A stretch of 64,000 bases of DNA from Parasponia andersonii (lineage: Eukaryota; Streptophyta; Magnoliopsida; Rosales; Cannabaceae): the NCBI GenBank assembly GCA_002914805.1, contig JXTB01000326.1, positions 395,997 to 459,996 of the forward strand, given 5' to 3'. Positions 32,425-44,200 of this stretch are shown here, piece after piece. The notes under the pieces were generated by a model. It saw only the letters and a list, made by a program, of their open reading frames with translations, was not told where the DNA came from and searched no databases. The translations under genes and the position numbers were made by a program. The first letter of the stretch is position 1. Each line of letters opens with the position of its first letter.

Positions 32425-33073
32425 TGTCACGACCTAGCCTCTAGACAATTATGCGGTACTTAGTATAGTCCGTCACACTAAGTCAGCCTACCAACACTCA
32501 AGAAGTAGACTCAGAGTAAGCTTTGAGACAAAGTGGCAAATGATAAGAGATTTTGAGTAAATGAAAGCTTTGTATTACTCTTAGAATACTTACAACTCTC
32601 ACAAATGAGACCTGTGTACAAATATACCCAAGGGGTCCTTTATATAGGCAAAGTTTAAACCAACCAAGGGTTATGATCGTGTCAAGTGGTATGATTTAAC
32701 AAAGGGTCTAGAATATTCCTAAATAATAGTAATATCTACAAAGATATTTACATGGAGAAATCTAGAATAAATATGGCTTAGATTCTTCTAGGAGGTTCAC
32801 CTACCATCTTGGCTTTTTCAAGTCATTCTAGGAGCTTCTAGAACCGTTTCAACCCATCTAGTACCATCCAACCTTGTCTAGAACCTTCAAGAACTTAGTA
32901 ATACCATCTAGAGTTTTCTAGCACGGCTAAGACCTCTCTTGATCATTCTATAAGTGTCTACCACGTTCTAGGGCCTTCTTCTATCCTTTTGGGTAAGCAG
33001 TATATATAGAAGATCTTAGAGCCATAGACAGTAATATTTGGATTTTGGAGAGTCAAATGAGTAGGGCGTAATA
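32425..33073 (-). repeat. Gypsy element 3' LTR
   Basis: 649 bp, beginning TGTCACGACCTAGCC on the plus strand and aligning along its whole length with 37760-38410. The outer dinucleotide at the inner end is mutated (TATTAC instead of TGTTAC). Confidence 0.88.
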
Positions 33074-33889
33074 CCTTTCCCCACTTAAGTTTGCGATGCC
33101 TCCGTCACGCTATTGACTTTGAACCACTCGATATGGTTTTTGAATTACTATAAGGTATCCTCATGCTCCCAGCTAGCCTCGGCCTTGGACAAATTCTTCT
33201 ATTTTACTAAGTATTCTCGATAATTAGGTATACCACATTGGCAGATCAAGCGATCGGCTATAATACACTTCACCTATTTATCAAAAGAGGTTACCACTGC
33301 AGTAGGAGCCTTTTTAGACTCGCCCCTTGAAGGGTCTTCCTCGTCTCCATGGTAGGGTTTTAGTATGCTAACATGGAAAACAGAGAAAATTTTTAATTTG
33401 GCAGGGAGTTGAAGCTTATAGGAGACCTTACCTACATACTTGAGTACCAGAAATAGACCTTTTATACTTGCGCACCAACCCTTTATACACCTTCCTCAAG
33501 GTTTTGAATTATTGAGGCAGTAGCTTGACAAGGACTAAATCTCCCTCTTGGTACTCAACGTGCCTCATCTTTTTATCGACCTATTTTTTTCATTCTTTTA
33601 GAAGCCTTATTCAAGTAGGCACTAGCCAACTCTGTTTGTTCATGCCATGCCTTAATAAACTTGAATGCTACTAGACTCTTCCTACTGTAACTTGTCACTT
33701 AGATATGTGGAGTTATAGGTTGCTAACCCATGACTATCTCAAAGGGACTCTTGTCTATATACTCAATCCTCTAGAGGTTAAAAGAGAATTGGGCTACATC
33801 AAGTAATTTTGCCCAATTTTTTTGGTTGGCACTCACAAAGTGCCTCAAATATAGCTCCAACATGGCATTTGCTCTTTCCGTCTGGCCAT

Positions 33890-36800
33890 CATTTTAGGAG
33901 TGAAAGCTAGTAGAAAAGTTCAAGTTTGAACCCATCAACTTGAACAGTTCTGTCCAAAACCTTCCAGTGAACCGAGGGTCACGGTCACTTACAATGTTTA
34001 ATGGGACTCCCCAAAGCTTTACGACATGCTTCATAAAGAGCCGTGCGGTCTCGTTTGCGGAACAATCAGGTGAAGCAGGTATGAAGGTGACATACTTGCT
34101 GAAGTGATCAACTACCATATAACGCTACCAAAGCCTTCTGACTTAGGCAGACTAGTGATAAACTCTATAGAGACACTCTCTCATAGTCTCTCAGGAATGG
34201 GGAGAGGTTCCAACACTCCGCCAGTGATTATTGTTCCACTTTGTCTTGTGTGAGTCTTGTTAGCACACAAGACAAATTTGCGCATAGGCCTCAACATCTC
34301 TCCTGAGCTAAGGCCAATAGTAGATAGCTTTGATAAGAGCAAGAGTATGCTTCTGACTTGAGTGACTAGCCCACAAAGAATCTTGGCACTCTTTAATAAG
34401 CTCTTTTCTTAAGTTTCCCTACTTAGGCACGTAGAGTCGATTGCCTTTGGCTTAGAGAAGTTTGTTGCTCAGCCAAAAACATCTCGTCTTTCCTTCCTTC
34501 ACTAGGGGTAGCAGGCTCTTTGCAAGAATATCGTGTTCTAGCCCTTCCTTGATTTTCTCCATCAAGGTGCTATCGAGTCTGCTTAAGGTGGCTAGCTCCG
34601 CCTTTTTGCTTAGGTTATCCGCCACTATATTGGCATTCCCAAGCTTGTATTCAAGCCTATAGTCTAATTCTACCAAGATGTTTTGCCACCAAACTTGCTT
34701 AGGACTCAACTTTTTCTGAGTTTGAAGCTTGTGGCTATATTGTTGGTCATAATCGTGAAGTGAGTACCCAATAAGTAGTGTCACCATACCCTTAAATAAT
34801 GGATGATGGTAGTCAACTTTTTTTCTTGCATTGTGTAGTGTCTCTCGATATTATTGAGTTTGTGGCTTTTATAAGTAATGGGATGCCCTTCTTGCATTAG
34901 TACTCCGTCAATAGCAAAGTCAGAGGCACCCGTGTGAAGCTCATATGCCTTAGAGTGATCAGGCAAACTGAGAACTGGCTTTTTACTTACGGCCTTTTTA
35001 AGTCTTCGAATGAGACTTTGCACTTAGGTGTCCACTCCCAAGACTTGTTCTTCTTGAGCAAGTTAATAAGTGGCACTACTCTTGCTGAGTAGGACTTAAT
35101 GAACTGCCTATAATAGTTCACAAGTCCAAGGAAAGCTTTCAACTCGGGTACCTTAATAGGAGATTTCCACTCTTGAATGGCTTGCACCTTGGCTTCATCC
35201 ATCATAAGTTTCTTATCCTTTTTCTAATACCCTAGGAACATTACTTCCTCTTGGGCGAAGGAGCACTTCTCCTTCTTGATGAATAATTGGTTCTCCCTCA
35301 AGGCCTCGAACATTTTCCCTAAATATTTTAGGTGCTCTTCCATGGTCTTGCTAAAGATGACTATATCATCAAGGTAGACTACCATGAATCGATCGAGGTA
35401 GGGATGGAATAGCTTGCAAAAGGTAGCAGGTGCATTGGTAGGACCAAATGGCATGACTAAGAACTCGTAAGCAGTATACCTTGTCACGCACGTGGCCTTG
35501 GGCTCATCTTCTTCTACTATGCGCACTTAGTAATACCCCAGGTACAAATCAAGCTTCGAGAAATATCTAGCATTTTCAAGTTAATCGAACAAGTTTGCAA
35601 TAAGTGGGATGAGGTACTTGTTTTTTACTGTCACCTTGTTAAGAGTCCGGTAGTCAATGCACATCCTTAGTGAGCTATTTTTCTTTCTCTGGAACAACAT
35701 CGGGATACTGAAAGGAGCTTTGAAGGACCTGATGTAACCCATATTAAGCAATTCCTTTAGTTATTTCTAGAGTTTTGCTAACTCCAAAGGGGCCATTCGA
35801 TAGGGACTCATCGCGAGTGGCCTCGTGCCTGGCTCAAACTCGATTTCATGATCCACATCCCTTCTAGGTGGAAGTTTCTTGGGCAGGGTATCAGGCATCA
35901 CATCTTGGAATTTATCCAAGACAGCTTGCACCTCTATGGGCAAGTTACCTTGAGGTTCTAACTCTTCGTCCTCGTGCTCTTTTAGGATGGTCAAGTAACT
36001 CTCATCTTCTCAAATCCTTCTTGAATTGAAATACAGAGAGTACTTTGTTTCCCACTTTTATGGACCACTCCATTGATACCACACAAGCCTTTTCACCATC
36101 TATGATGCACATAGAGTTGGCAAAGGGATTGGGGAATACCCGCATTGCATCAAGGTACTCCAAACAAAGCACTACCACAAAGTCATCTATTAGCACCATT
36201 GATAGATCAAGTTGGCTAGCCCATACACCTAGGCTAGCCTTAACACTATGAGCAACCCTATGAATGGGTGTGCTACTGAGTTTACTGCCTTGAGGAAGCC
36301 TATTCCATTAGACACCGTTAAGCCCAACCGCCTAACTTCCTCAATAGAGACGAAGTTGTGGGATGCACTCGTATCAACCAAGGCTTTAAAAGCCTTGCCA
36401 TTGACTGTTGCATCCACAAAGAGTAGGCCCTTAGCTTGTGACTTAGGGGCCAATTGCAAGACGTAAATGAGTTGTAAGGAACCAACATGTGCACCACCAT
36501 TTTCTCTATCACCTCTTTCTTAGCTTGGTTTGGAGGCATTTAAGGCATTGAGAGCTTTCTTCTTAGGACACTCGCATGCCCAATGTGGCCTATCACAAAG
36601 GAAATACTTGACTCTTGATTTGGAGAAGTCACGATCTTCCTTCTCCTTACTCTTATCTTTGTGCTTATAAGAGGAACTATCTTTGTTCTATTTTTCTCAT
36701 TTTATTTACTCTCCCTCACTCTTTGCTCCACCACCCTTCTTATCTTTGGCCTTAGAAGGGTTCTTGTGGGTAGAGTAATCAACAAGGCTCTCGGCTACTG

Positions 36801-37706
36801 CAATAGCATCGGCCAAGTCCTAGACACCAACGCTTGAGCTCTAACTTGGCCTAATTCTGAAGACCATCCATGAACAAGAACAAGGCATCTTTATTTGAAG
36901 TGTCAAGGACTTTGAGCAAAAGTATGGTAAACTTTTTCATGTAGTCTCTCACACTACTAGATTGCTTGATGTGGTGAAGACGGCCTCTCACCTCCTCTTT
37001 GGCATTCTCGGGAAAGAATTGCCTCTTTAGCTCTCTCTTGAAGTAATCAAAGGTGGCTATGGTGTACACCCCTCATTGCATCTTCCCGTGTCTCTGCCTT
37101 TACCATAGCATGGTAGTATCGGTTAGATACAAGGCTGCATTATGAATTTTACTGGCATTATCCGTCACACTGGCGGCCTCGAAGTATTGTTCGAGTCCCC
37201 ATAGGAAGTTCTCAACTTCCTGAGCATTTCGAGTATCATTGAAAGTCTTTGGTTTAGGCACCTTGACCTTCCTTACCTCAATGGTTGTTGTAGTGGTCAT
37301 CCCCGTGGCCACCGCTCGCTTGCACAAAGCAAGATTATCACCCATTTCATTTACTCTAAGTAAAATATTAGTGAGTTTTCTTTGGAAGAGATCTCGTACC
37401 TTGGAAATCTCCGAATGAAGGGACTTGATCTTGCGCCTTAAGTCGGCCTCTAGCCCACCAAGTGCATCTTTGATGCTGTTGTGGATCTCTGCATCCTCGG
37501 TCTCCAAACCGTCGCAACGACCATCTAGGTCATGTACTCGCTCGCCCAACGTGCCCAAGTTGGACTCTAGTTGGGATACTCTAGCCTCCAAGCTAGTCGC
37601 CACGTCCCTCGATTTGCCGTAGGTAGCACCCTTCTTCCCTTCGTAATGCCCATGTTCAGAAGCACCAACTTCAATGGGGTCGGGAGTTACAACCATGGTC
37701 TTCATA
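33890..37706 (-). pseudogene. Ty3/gypsy gag-pol remnant
   Basis: Broken by many stops and frame changes. Recognisable parts, in order from 37706 leftwards: gag with a coiled-coil-like segment and the FLWGLEQYFEAA signature (about 37700-36850); a zinc knuckle around 36620-36545 (FLCDRPHWACEC); an aspartic protease with LVDTSASHNFVS, where the usual DTGA is changed to DTSA (near 36380); reverse transcriptase with the catalytic YLDDIV motif (35526-35224) and a stop just before QVRI; RNase H with GASDFAIDGVLMQEG (35023-34781); and integrase core around DHFSKYVTFIPASP and VSDRDPRFTGRFW (34118-33894). It cannot make a working polyprotein. Confidence 0.9.
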
Positions 37707-37744
37707 TAAACAATGGAATCACCAAGATACAACGAACAACCAAA

Positions 37745-37756
37745 GCTCTGATACCA
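37745..37756 (-). other. Gypsy primer binding site
   Basis: TGGTATCAGAGC on the minus strand, three bases inside the 5' LTR. It matches the 3' end of initiator tRNA-Met, the usual primer for plant LTR retrotransposons. Confidence 0.9.
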
Positions 37757-37759
37757 CGA

Positions 37760-38410
37760 TGTCACAATCCTAGCCTCAAATTAAATAATCATGTGACATT
37801 TAGCACAGTCCGTCGCACTAAGTCAACTTATTAACACCCAAAAAATGGATTTAGAGTAAGCTTTGAGACAAAATGGCAAAGGATAAGAGAGTTTGAGTGA
37901 ATGAAAGCTTTGTATTACTCTTAGAATACTTACAACTCTCACACATAGGTCTTGTGTACAAATGAACCCAAGGGGTCCTTTATGGAGGCAAAGCCTAAAC
38001 CAACCAAGGGTTATAATCATACCAAGTGGCATGATCTAACAAAGGGTCTAGAATATTCCCAAATAAAGTATTAATATCTACAAAGATATTTATATAGAGA
38101 AATCTAGAAAAATATGGTCTAGATCCTTCTAGGAGGTTCACCTACCATTTTGGCTTTTCCAAATCATTCTAAGAACTTCTAGAACTATCCCAACCTATCT
38201 AGCACCATCCGGCCTTGTCTAGAGTTTTCTAGGACTTAGTAGCACCATCTATCTTCTAGTACGGCTAAGACATCTCTTGATCATTCTAGAAATGTCTACC
38301 AGGTTCTAGGGACTTCCACTATCCTTTTGGGTAAGCAGTATATATAGAGGATCTTAGAGCCATGACAATAACATTTGGATTTTGAGGAGCCAATTGAGCA
38401 GAGTGTAACA
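37760..38410 (-). repeat. Gypsy element 5' LTR
   Basis: 651 bp with TGTTAC at its start and GTGACA at its end in element orientation, giving the TG...CA termini typical of LTRs. Confidence 0.88.
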
Positions 38411-38444
38411 TGTAGCTATACATGTGACAGAAGAATCGCTAATC

Positions 38445-38850
38445 CACCCTTGTAAAACGGTGCTCCCATTGGAGATACCGATCTTGAAACGTAATTGTTG
38501 AAATGTGAGACAAGGAAATGACTTAATAAAAACATCAGTTAGTTAATCTTTAGGGAATATATGAGACACGGTAAAGGAATCTCGAGCCATATGATCATGA
38601 ACAAAATGATAGTCAATGGAGATATGCTTCATGCATGAGTGAAATATAGGATTAACTAAAATATACATTGCACTTATATTATCACAAAAGATTTGTGGAG
38701 CTGATAAACAAGAAGCTTGTAATTCACCAAATAAATTTTTGACCCAAAGCACCTCCACAACATAGGATGCAAGAGCCCAATATTCCACTTCAGTGGAAGA
38801 ATGAGCAATGGACTTTTGCTTATTGGAACACTATCTGAAAAAATTTGTAT
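38445..38850 (-). pseudogene. Ty1/copia RNase H remnant
   Basis: Minus-strand translation gives the copia RNase H pattern: SNKQKSIAHSSTEVEYWALA, then EVLWVKNLFGEL, IFCDNISAMY, HISIDYHFVHD and SHIFPKD, followed by the RFKIGISNGS-like C-terminal end next to the 3' LTR. The upstream end is frame-shifted and stops abruptly near 38850, where a plus-strand fragment begins. Confidence 0.8.
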
Positions 38851-39313
38851 GCAATAACCGCCAGGCTTCATTGATCATAACCATTCTAACTATGTTTGCA
38901 AGCTGAGAAAAGCAATTTATGGTCTTAAACAAGCTTCTTGAGCTTGGTATGCTGAGCTCAAAGGATTTTTTTTATCGTATGGATTTGTTAACTCTCGTAT
39001 TGATACCTTCTTTTTCATTTATCATAGAAATGCTATTACTCTTTGTTTTTTTATTTTATGTAGATGATTTGATTGTCACCGGTAATAATGACACATTTCT
39101 CACTCAATTCTTGTAAGCACTGATCACTCGTTTCTCTATCATGCACTTTGGTAATCTTCATCACTTTATTGGTATTGAAGTTTCGCCAACCAAATTGGGG
39201 CTATTATTGACTCGACACAAGTATATTCGTGTTTTGTTAGACTGGACTACTAAGATTGGTGTTAAAGAGTGCACCATATCTTTGTACTTTACCCAGTCTC
39301 TTCAGCTAAATGA
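38850..39313 (+). pseudogene. Inverted Ty1/copia reverse transcriptase fragment
   Basis: Plus-strand translation shows PPGFIDHNHSNYVCKL, RKAIYGLKQAS, a stop where Arg is expected before AWYAEL, then YVDDLIVTGNN with the catalytic Asp pair, GNLHHFIGIEV and LLLTRHKYI. It runs directly into the minus-strand primer binding site of the same element, so it is inverted relative to the LTRs and to the RNase H fragment. Confidence 0.8.
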
Positions 39314-39386
39314 TGGCTCTGATACCATAACAACAATATTGATCTGAATGTAAACTTTTTGATTCATTAAATTCAATTTACATATT

Positions 39387-39399
<13 letters not shown>

Positions 39400-39437
<38 letters not shown>
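39400..39437. repeat. (TA)n microsatellite in copia LTR
   Basis: A TA run inside the right LTR of the old copia element. It is absent from the left LTR copy, so it arose after insertion. Confidence 0.85.
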
Positions 39438-39443
<6 letters not shown>

Positions 39444-39565
39444 GTTGTTCCTGAAAACAAGAAGTAGATATAACTACATTTAAAAATACAAAAACTACGT
39501 ATACAACAAACTAGAAAAATATATGTGGAGATAAAATAGGAGCAGATTTTGATGAAATTGTTGAA

Positions 39566-39733
39566 ATCAAATATTTTAAATTTGAGAAGATTCAAGTGGT
39601 GAAGGTTTTGACACCGCAGCTATCAAATATTTTAAATTTGAGAAGATTCAAGTGGTGAAGGTTTTGACACCGCAGCTATCAAATATTTTAAATTTGAGAA
39701 GATTCAAGTGGTGAAGGTTTTGACACCGCAGCT
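39566..39733. repeat. 56-bp triplication within the copia LTR
   Basis: Three nearly identical units start at 39566, 39622 and 39678, each beginning atcaaatattttaaattt and ending in ttttgacaccgcagct. A fourth, more diverged partial unit starts near 39765. The other LTR copy has only one unit. Confidence 0.9.
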
Positions 39734-39846
39734 GCATGTGTGATGGAAGAACGAAATTATTGAAATCAAATATTTTAAATTTGAGGAAATTCAAGTGGTG
39801 AAGATTTTGGAGATGAAGCTACATATGTGACGGAAGAATCACTAAC

Positions 39847-41254
39847 CGTGTATACATATTTCCTCCCTAAAAAAAATAATATATATATATATATATATTA
39901 TATATACATATTTTCCTAAATAAATGCAGTATAACCATATCCATATATATGGAGTATTATCTGGAAAACAAACACGCATGCATAAATATGTGTATGTATG
40001 TATATAGAGGTAGAATTTCTATGTTGCAACTTGCAAGTGCCACTTGCAAGAGCAAAAGAATAAAGAGCAAATGCACTTTATACGTGTTTCTCTTTGAAAC
40101 GTTCCCTTTTTACTTAAGCCTCAAGGAAAACCGAATCATCTTCCGGAAAATCTCTTATAATAGTGTTAGATTATACACGCAAACATACCAATTTGAGTTT
40201 TATTTTCTCAACTATCTTCTAATTGTGTTTATGTGATATTAGCTAACTTTTTGTAAGACTTTTCTAACTTTTGAACAAAATTTATATTGTAAAATAGGTT
40301 ATTCAGCTAAAGATTTGAAGGCAACTTTGATTTTAAAGTCGTGCTCTTGCAACATTTTTACCTTGCAGCTAATCTGCTACCTTATATTAATATGTTATTA
40401 CCAGAGCAAAGTATGTATTATCCACCATTAAAACTATGAATTAAGGAGTAAATAGTAGAAGCTACCAAAACTAAATAAGCCTACAATAATATCCAACATT
40501 ATCTGAAACAAATGTCTAAAACCGTTGAACCCACGAGTGAAATATAAAATGGTGCTTCGTCGATTCAACGCGGGTTGATGAATGTTGTATAGCACCAAAA
40601 GATGCATAGGAGTAACTGTAAACGAGAGAGAACCCTGATTATAATTAAATATTCACCACTAGATGCAGCTTCACCACCAGCAGCCGCAACAGCACCTACC
40701 TAGACTGAATGCTGCATTGGCATTCCGTTGGTCTAAATCTGGTCCAAGGATGTTGTAGAGGACCCAAAATGAAGCATAAAAGGAAGAAAGGGTAAAAACA
40801 GAGCCAGGCCACGGTTGTCACCTTCCGAAATATCTGATATGCTGTTCAGCCAAAATAGGATCAGATGAGGTGAAAAACATGGCACTGGCTAGTGATGCCC
40901 CAGTGAATTTGAGAAGCCGTTATTAGGATAAGATTTGAAGGTAGCAAAACTTCTAGGGTGGCCTATACGAGGGTGATAAGAGAAGAGAAGAGGGGGGGGG
41001 GGGTTTGTTCAACCTGCTCTTCTTGAAAGCTTTGGCATTGATGGTAGAACGCTTGCATCAATGGTTGCAGCTATATACCAATCTGCCTTTCCAATGAAGT
41101 TCGTCAAATTTCATGCCTGTGCACCAGAGTGACGTTCTGTAGGATAGGCAGCAAGGTGCACGTGAAAGGAAATTTATGAGCCTTAAATGCTGTTTTCTTG
41201 TGTTGAGTGAAACAAGCTATCTATCTCTTCTTGTGTTAATCAATCTTGAGGATG
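39847..41254. other. Intergenic region downstream of the TPR gene
   Basis: Left part AT-rich with a TA run near 39880-39899. From about 40640 rightwards the composition is more balanced, which fits the 3' UTR of the minus-strand TPR gene. A 12-base G homopolymer lies at 40992-41003. No gene is recognisable. Confidence 0.5.
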
Positions 41255-44200
41255 TCAGGAAAAACCGGCACACAATCTGGACATTGCTGTTGCCTTTATC
41301 ACATTGGATTTGGCTGCATCCAGCAACGGGTCTGCCTGAAGGGCTTTATCAAAGCAGAACTTGGCTTCCTCCCATTGACCCTCGGCTACAAATACTAGAC
41401 CCAGATTGTTATATGCAGGAGCATAGCCAGGTCGGAGTTCAAGCGACTTCGTAAACATTGCCTTGGCACGTTCATATTGTTTCTGCTGGCGGTAGAGATT
41501 TCCAAGGTTCGAAAATATGGCATGGACATGTTCAGTAGTGCCCAATGCCAAGGCTCGCTTGTATACTTCTTCAGCTTGTGATGGCTCCTCCGAGAGTTGC
41601 AGTGAGATACCTAACAATGCAGTTATGAATTCATGTTACTGAGCAAGTATGAATATATAGGAGGGAGGGTGGACGGATGGAGAGAGAGAAGAAAATATTA
41701 CTGCAAGTTTATTATAAAAATGTGGTCATGAGATTGCACAAACCTAGATTTGACCATGCATAGCTGCAATCCTTAAAACGAGCAACTGCAGCTTTGAGAT
41801 ACTTCTGTGAGTTTTTGAATTGTCGGGTACAGAGGCTATGATGGCCAAGCTGGTGCCAATGCACAGGATCATCCGGATCCTCGGCTATTGCCTAGAGAAA
41901 AATATTAGTATGCTTACATATTATTGAATTGAGAACATTTAACTATCCTAGAATGGTTTAGCTACAGCCAGCACTTTCTAAAGGCAGATAAAACAATCTT
42001 ATATATCATTATACTGCCATCTCATTACTTCATGCTGCCTTTTGGAAAACAAGCTCATTACTTGCACTAATGCATTAGTGCTATACAAGTGTATTATAGA
42101 CAAAATATTACCTGTTTTAGACTGTAGATAGCACGCTCTTCAACCTCCATTAGCACATTTTGTTCAGTTTCAAATGCAGCAGCAATCTCATGCTGGGCCT
42201 TGTGAACCATTGCCAGCCCTGCCCATGCTATGGGAAACTCAATTAGAGCAGAATCTCCATCTCTTATTATTGAGGCCATTTCATTTCCAGCCCAAGACAG
42301 CTGTTCACTAGGATCTTGGGACCTTTCTGCATCTTTAATCCGGTGGATTGCAACAGCATATCGAGTAGACATGCAATTAGGCTCCAGCTTCGCAGCCTGT
42401 GGATCAAGAGCAACAGAAAACAGGTTCAGCAAATTTTTAACGAGAAAAGCAGCCAAAACGAATTAGGAAACATAAATCAAAGGTATAGTAGCACGTAATT
42501 TTCCTCCGTACAATGAATAAGTAGAAAAGCTATCGTAACTAGATAATGAATATTTCGTTATAAGTTTACATGCACTGAAAAACAATTATTTATCACTATT
42601 TCAGAATACCTAGATGAGAAGTTTCCATTAAGAACAAGGAAATCATAAACAACCACAAGAAATAAGCTATAAATGACCAAAGCAATGAACCAGAAGCACC
42701 TTCTCCAAGCACTTGCTGGAGCTTCTGTGATCACCTATCATATAATATGCATTAGCAAGATTAGCCCATAAGTGTGCTGCCTTTGGATCTGCTTTTAAAG
42801 ACGCTAACAAACATTCCTTTGCAACATTGACAGCAGCAACCTGATCTACAGAAGCAGAGTCTCCGGCGTTTGCCCCAGCACCTGTGAATTTAGTGTGAAA
42901 GAAATACAATGAAACAGGGTTCTTCAAACAGTTTATACAATAACAAAATAAAGAAGATTAGGTATCAAAGACAATCATAGGAATTTAGAAAGGAGGCAGT
43001 AGGCACAGCATGGAACTGATGAACAGAATTCCTACAAGATGGAGTTGGATGCGTTGAAAGTGTACCTGCTACAACTGAACCATGTTTACACAAAAGAAGG
43101 GAAGCATAATTGATCAAGGCTGCCGGATGATTTTGATCTTTGAGGAATAACTCTTGAAAACACTTTTCTGATAGTTCCAAATTTCCGCTGATTAATAGAA
43201 TTAAGTGCAAGAGAAATATCAGTAGTGAAATCTTAAAATTGTTTCTGTAGTAAAATAATGAAAGAGAAACTTGGCCCTCAGGGTATTAGTTCAAGTGGCA
43301 AGGACGGAAGCATGAACTTCTGTTGTCTCATGGGACCTGGTGTTAGGGCACGCGGGGTATCCCCTGTGGGATTGGTCGAGGAGAGGCCCGAACCGGACAT
43401 CTATGGTTATCAAAAAGGAAAAAAAGCAGAGAAAATTGGATTCCATAAATTGTTTTAACCAACACGTCTTGCTTCTCCACTTAAGTAAGCTATAGATTTA
43501 ACCCAATTTAAGAAAGTCCGTACGTCTCCAAGTTGTCACAACCCAAAATTACAATTCTAAAAATAATTATCAATTTTCTCCAATTTAATTATAGGTTTTA
43601 CTAAATTTGGTTAGAAGAGATTCCTCAAAAAATCTTGTCAATTGGGATTGTTGGAGATTACGTGTATATTTTTTATTTAATGTAGATTTGTATTTTGTAA
43701 TTAGTGTTGATTATGAGCTACAGATTATGATCAAATCAGATTGTATTTTGACTTAATTAGGATAGGATTTGTTTTCTTTTTTGAGCTGTTAATTTCCTGT
43801 ATTTATAGAGAACGTCTAAGCCTCTACAATCATCATATATAAAAATATTTTCTTCCAAAAACCTTCATGGTATCAGAGCCAAATTAACCTCCTTTGGACC
43901 GTTTAGAACTTTGTTTTTTCTCTGTTTTTCGAAACCAAAACAAAGCATTTTTCGTCAGCCTTCAGTGCTGTTTTTCTTCTGTTATTCCGAACCAAAACAG
44001 AGCAAAAACAAAACATTTCCATCAACCATTTTTCAGCATTGTCTTGCTGAATGTTCGTTGTTGTCCTCATTGTCCAAATCCTTATCTCAACCATTTTCAG
44101 CATTGTCTTGCTGAATGTTCATTGGTTTCCGCCAAAATTTCATTATTTTTTCCCTAGATCTTTATAAAAAAAAACCTAAAATGGAGTGTGCAACCGATAT

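Larger units (their letters stand above)
32425..38410 (-). mobile_element. Degenerate Ty3/gypsy LTR retrotransposon
   Basis: A complete but decayed element of about 6 kb on the minus strand. The LTRs are 32425-33073 (3') and 37760-38410 (5'). The PBS TGGTATCAGAGC, complementary to initiator tRNA-Met, is at 37745-37756 next to the 5' LTR. A polypurine tract (AAGTGGGGAAAGG) adjoins the 3' LTR near 33074-33086. The domain order is gag, protease, reverse transcriptase, RNase H, integrase, which defines the gypsy superfamily. By eye the LTRs differ at roughly one base in eight, so the insertion is old. I could not find a clean target-site duplication (ctgca on the left, tgtag on the right). Confidence 0.9.
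32198..39846 (-). mobile_element. Old rearranged Ty1/copia-type element carrying a nested gypsy element
   Basis: An element read on the minus strand. Its right (5') LTR is 39328-39846. The minus-strand primer binding site TGGTATCAGAGC (39316-39327, initiator tRNA-Met type) adjoins it. Its left (3') LTR is split: 32198-32424 and 38411-38444. Both LTR copies share ataaca.caatatttgatct, the cattaaattcaatttaca phrase and the gaagaatc.ctaa end. The left copy is interrupted by the gypsy element at 32425-38410. Inside, only an RNase H remnant (minus strand) and an inverted reverse transcriptase fragment (plus strand) remain. The right LTR has grown through a TA run and a 56 bp triplication. No gag or integrase is visible. 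Confidence 0.75.

Noticed and set aside
32420-38415. Target-site duplication for the gypsy element
   Set aside because: Flanking bases ctgca and tgtag do not match; the duplication is either eroded or my LTR border is off by a few bases.
39949-40236. Plus-strand ORF of 95 codons
   Set aside because: No similarity recognised and situated in AT-rich DNA between the retrotransposons and the TPR gene.
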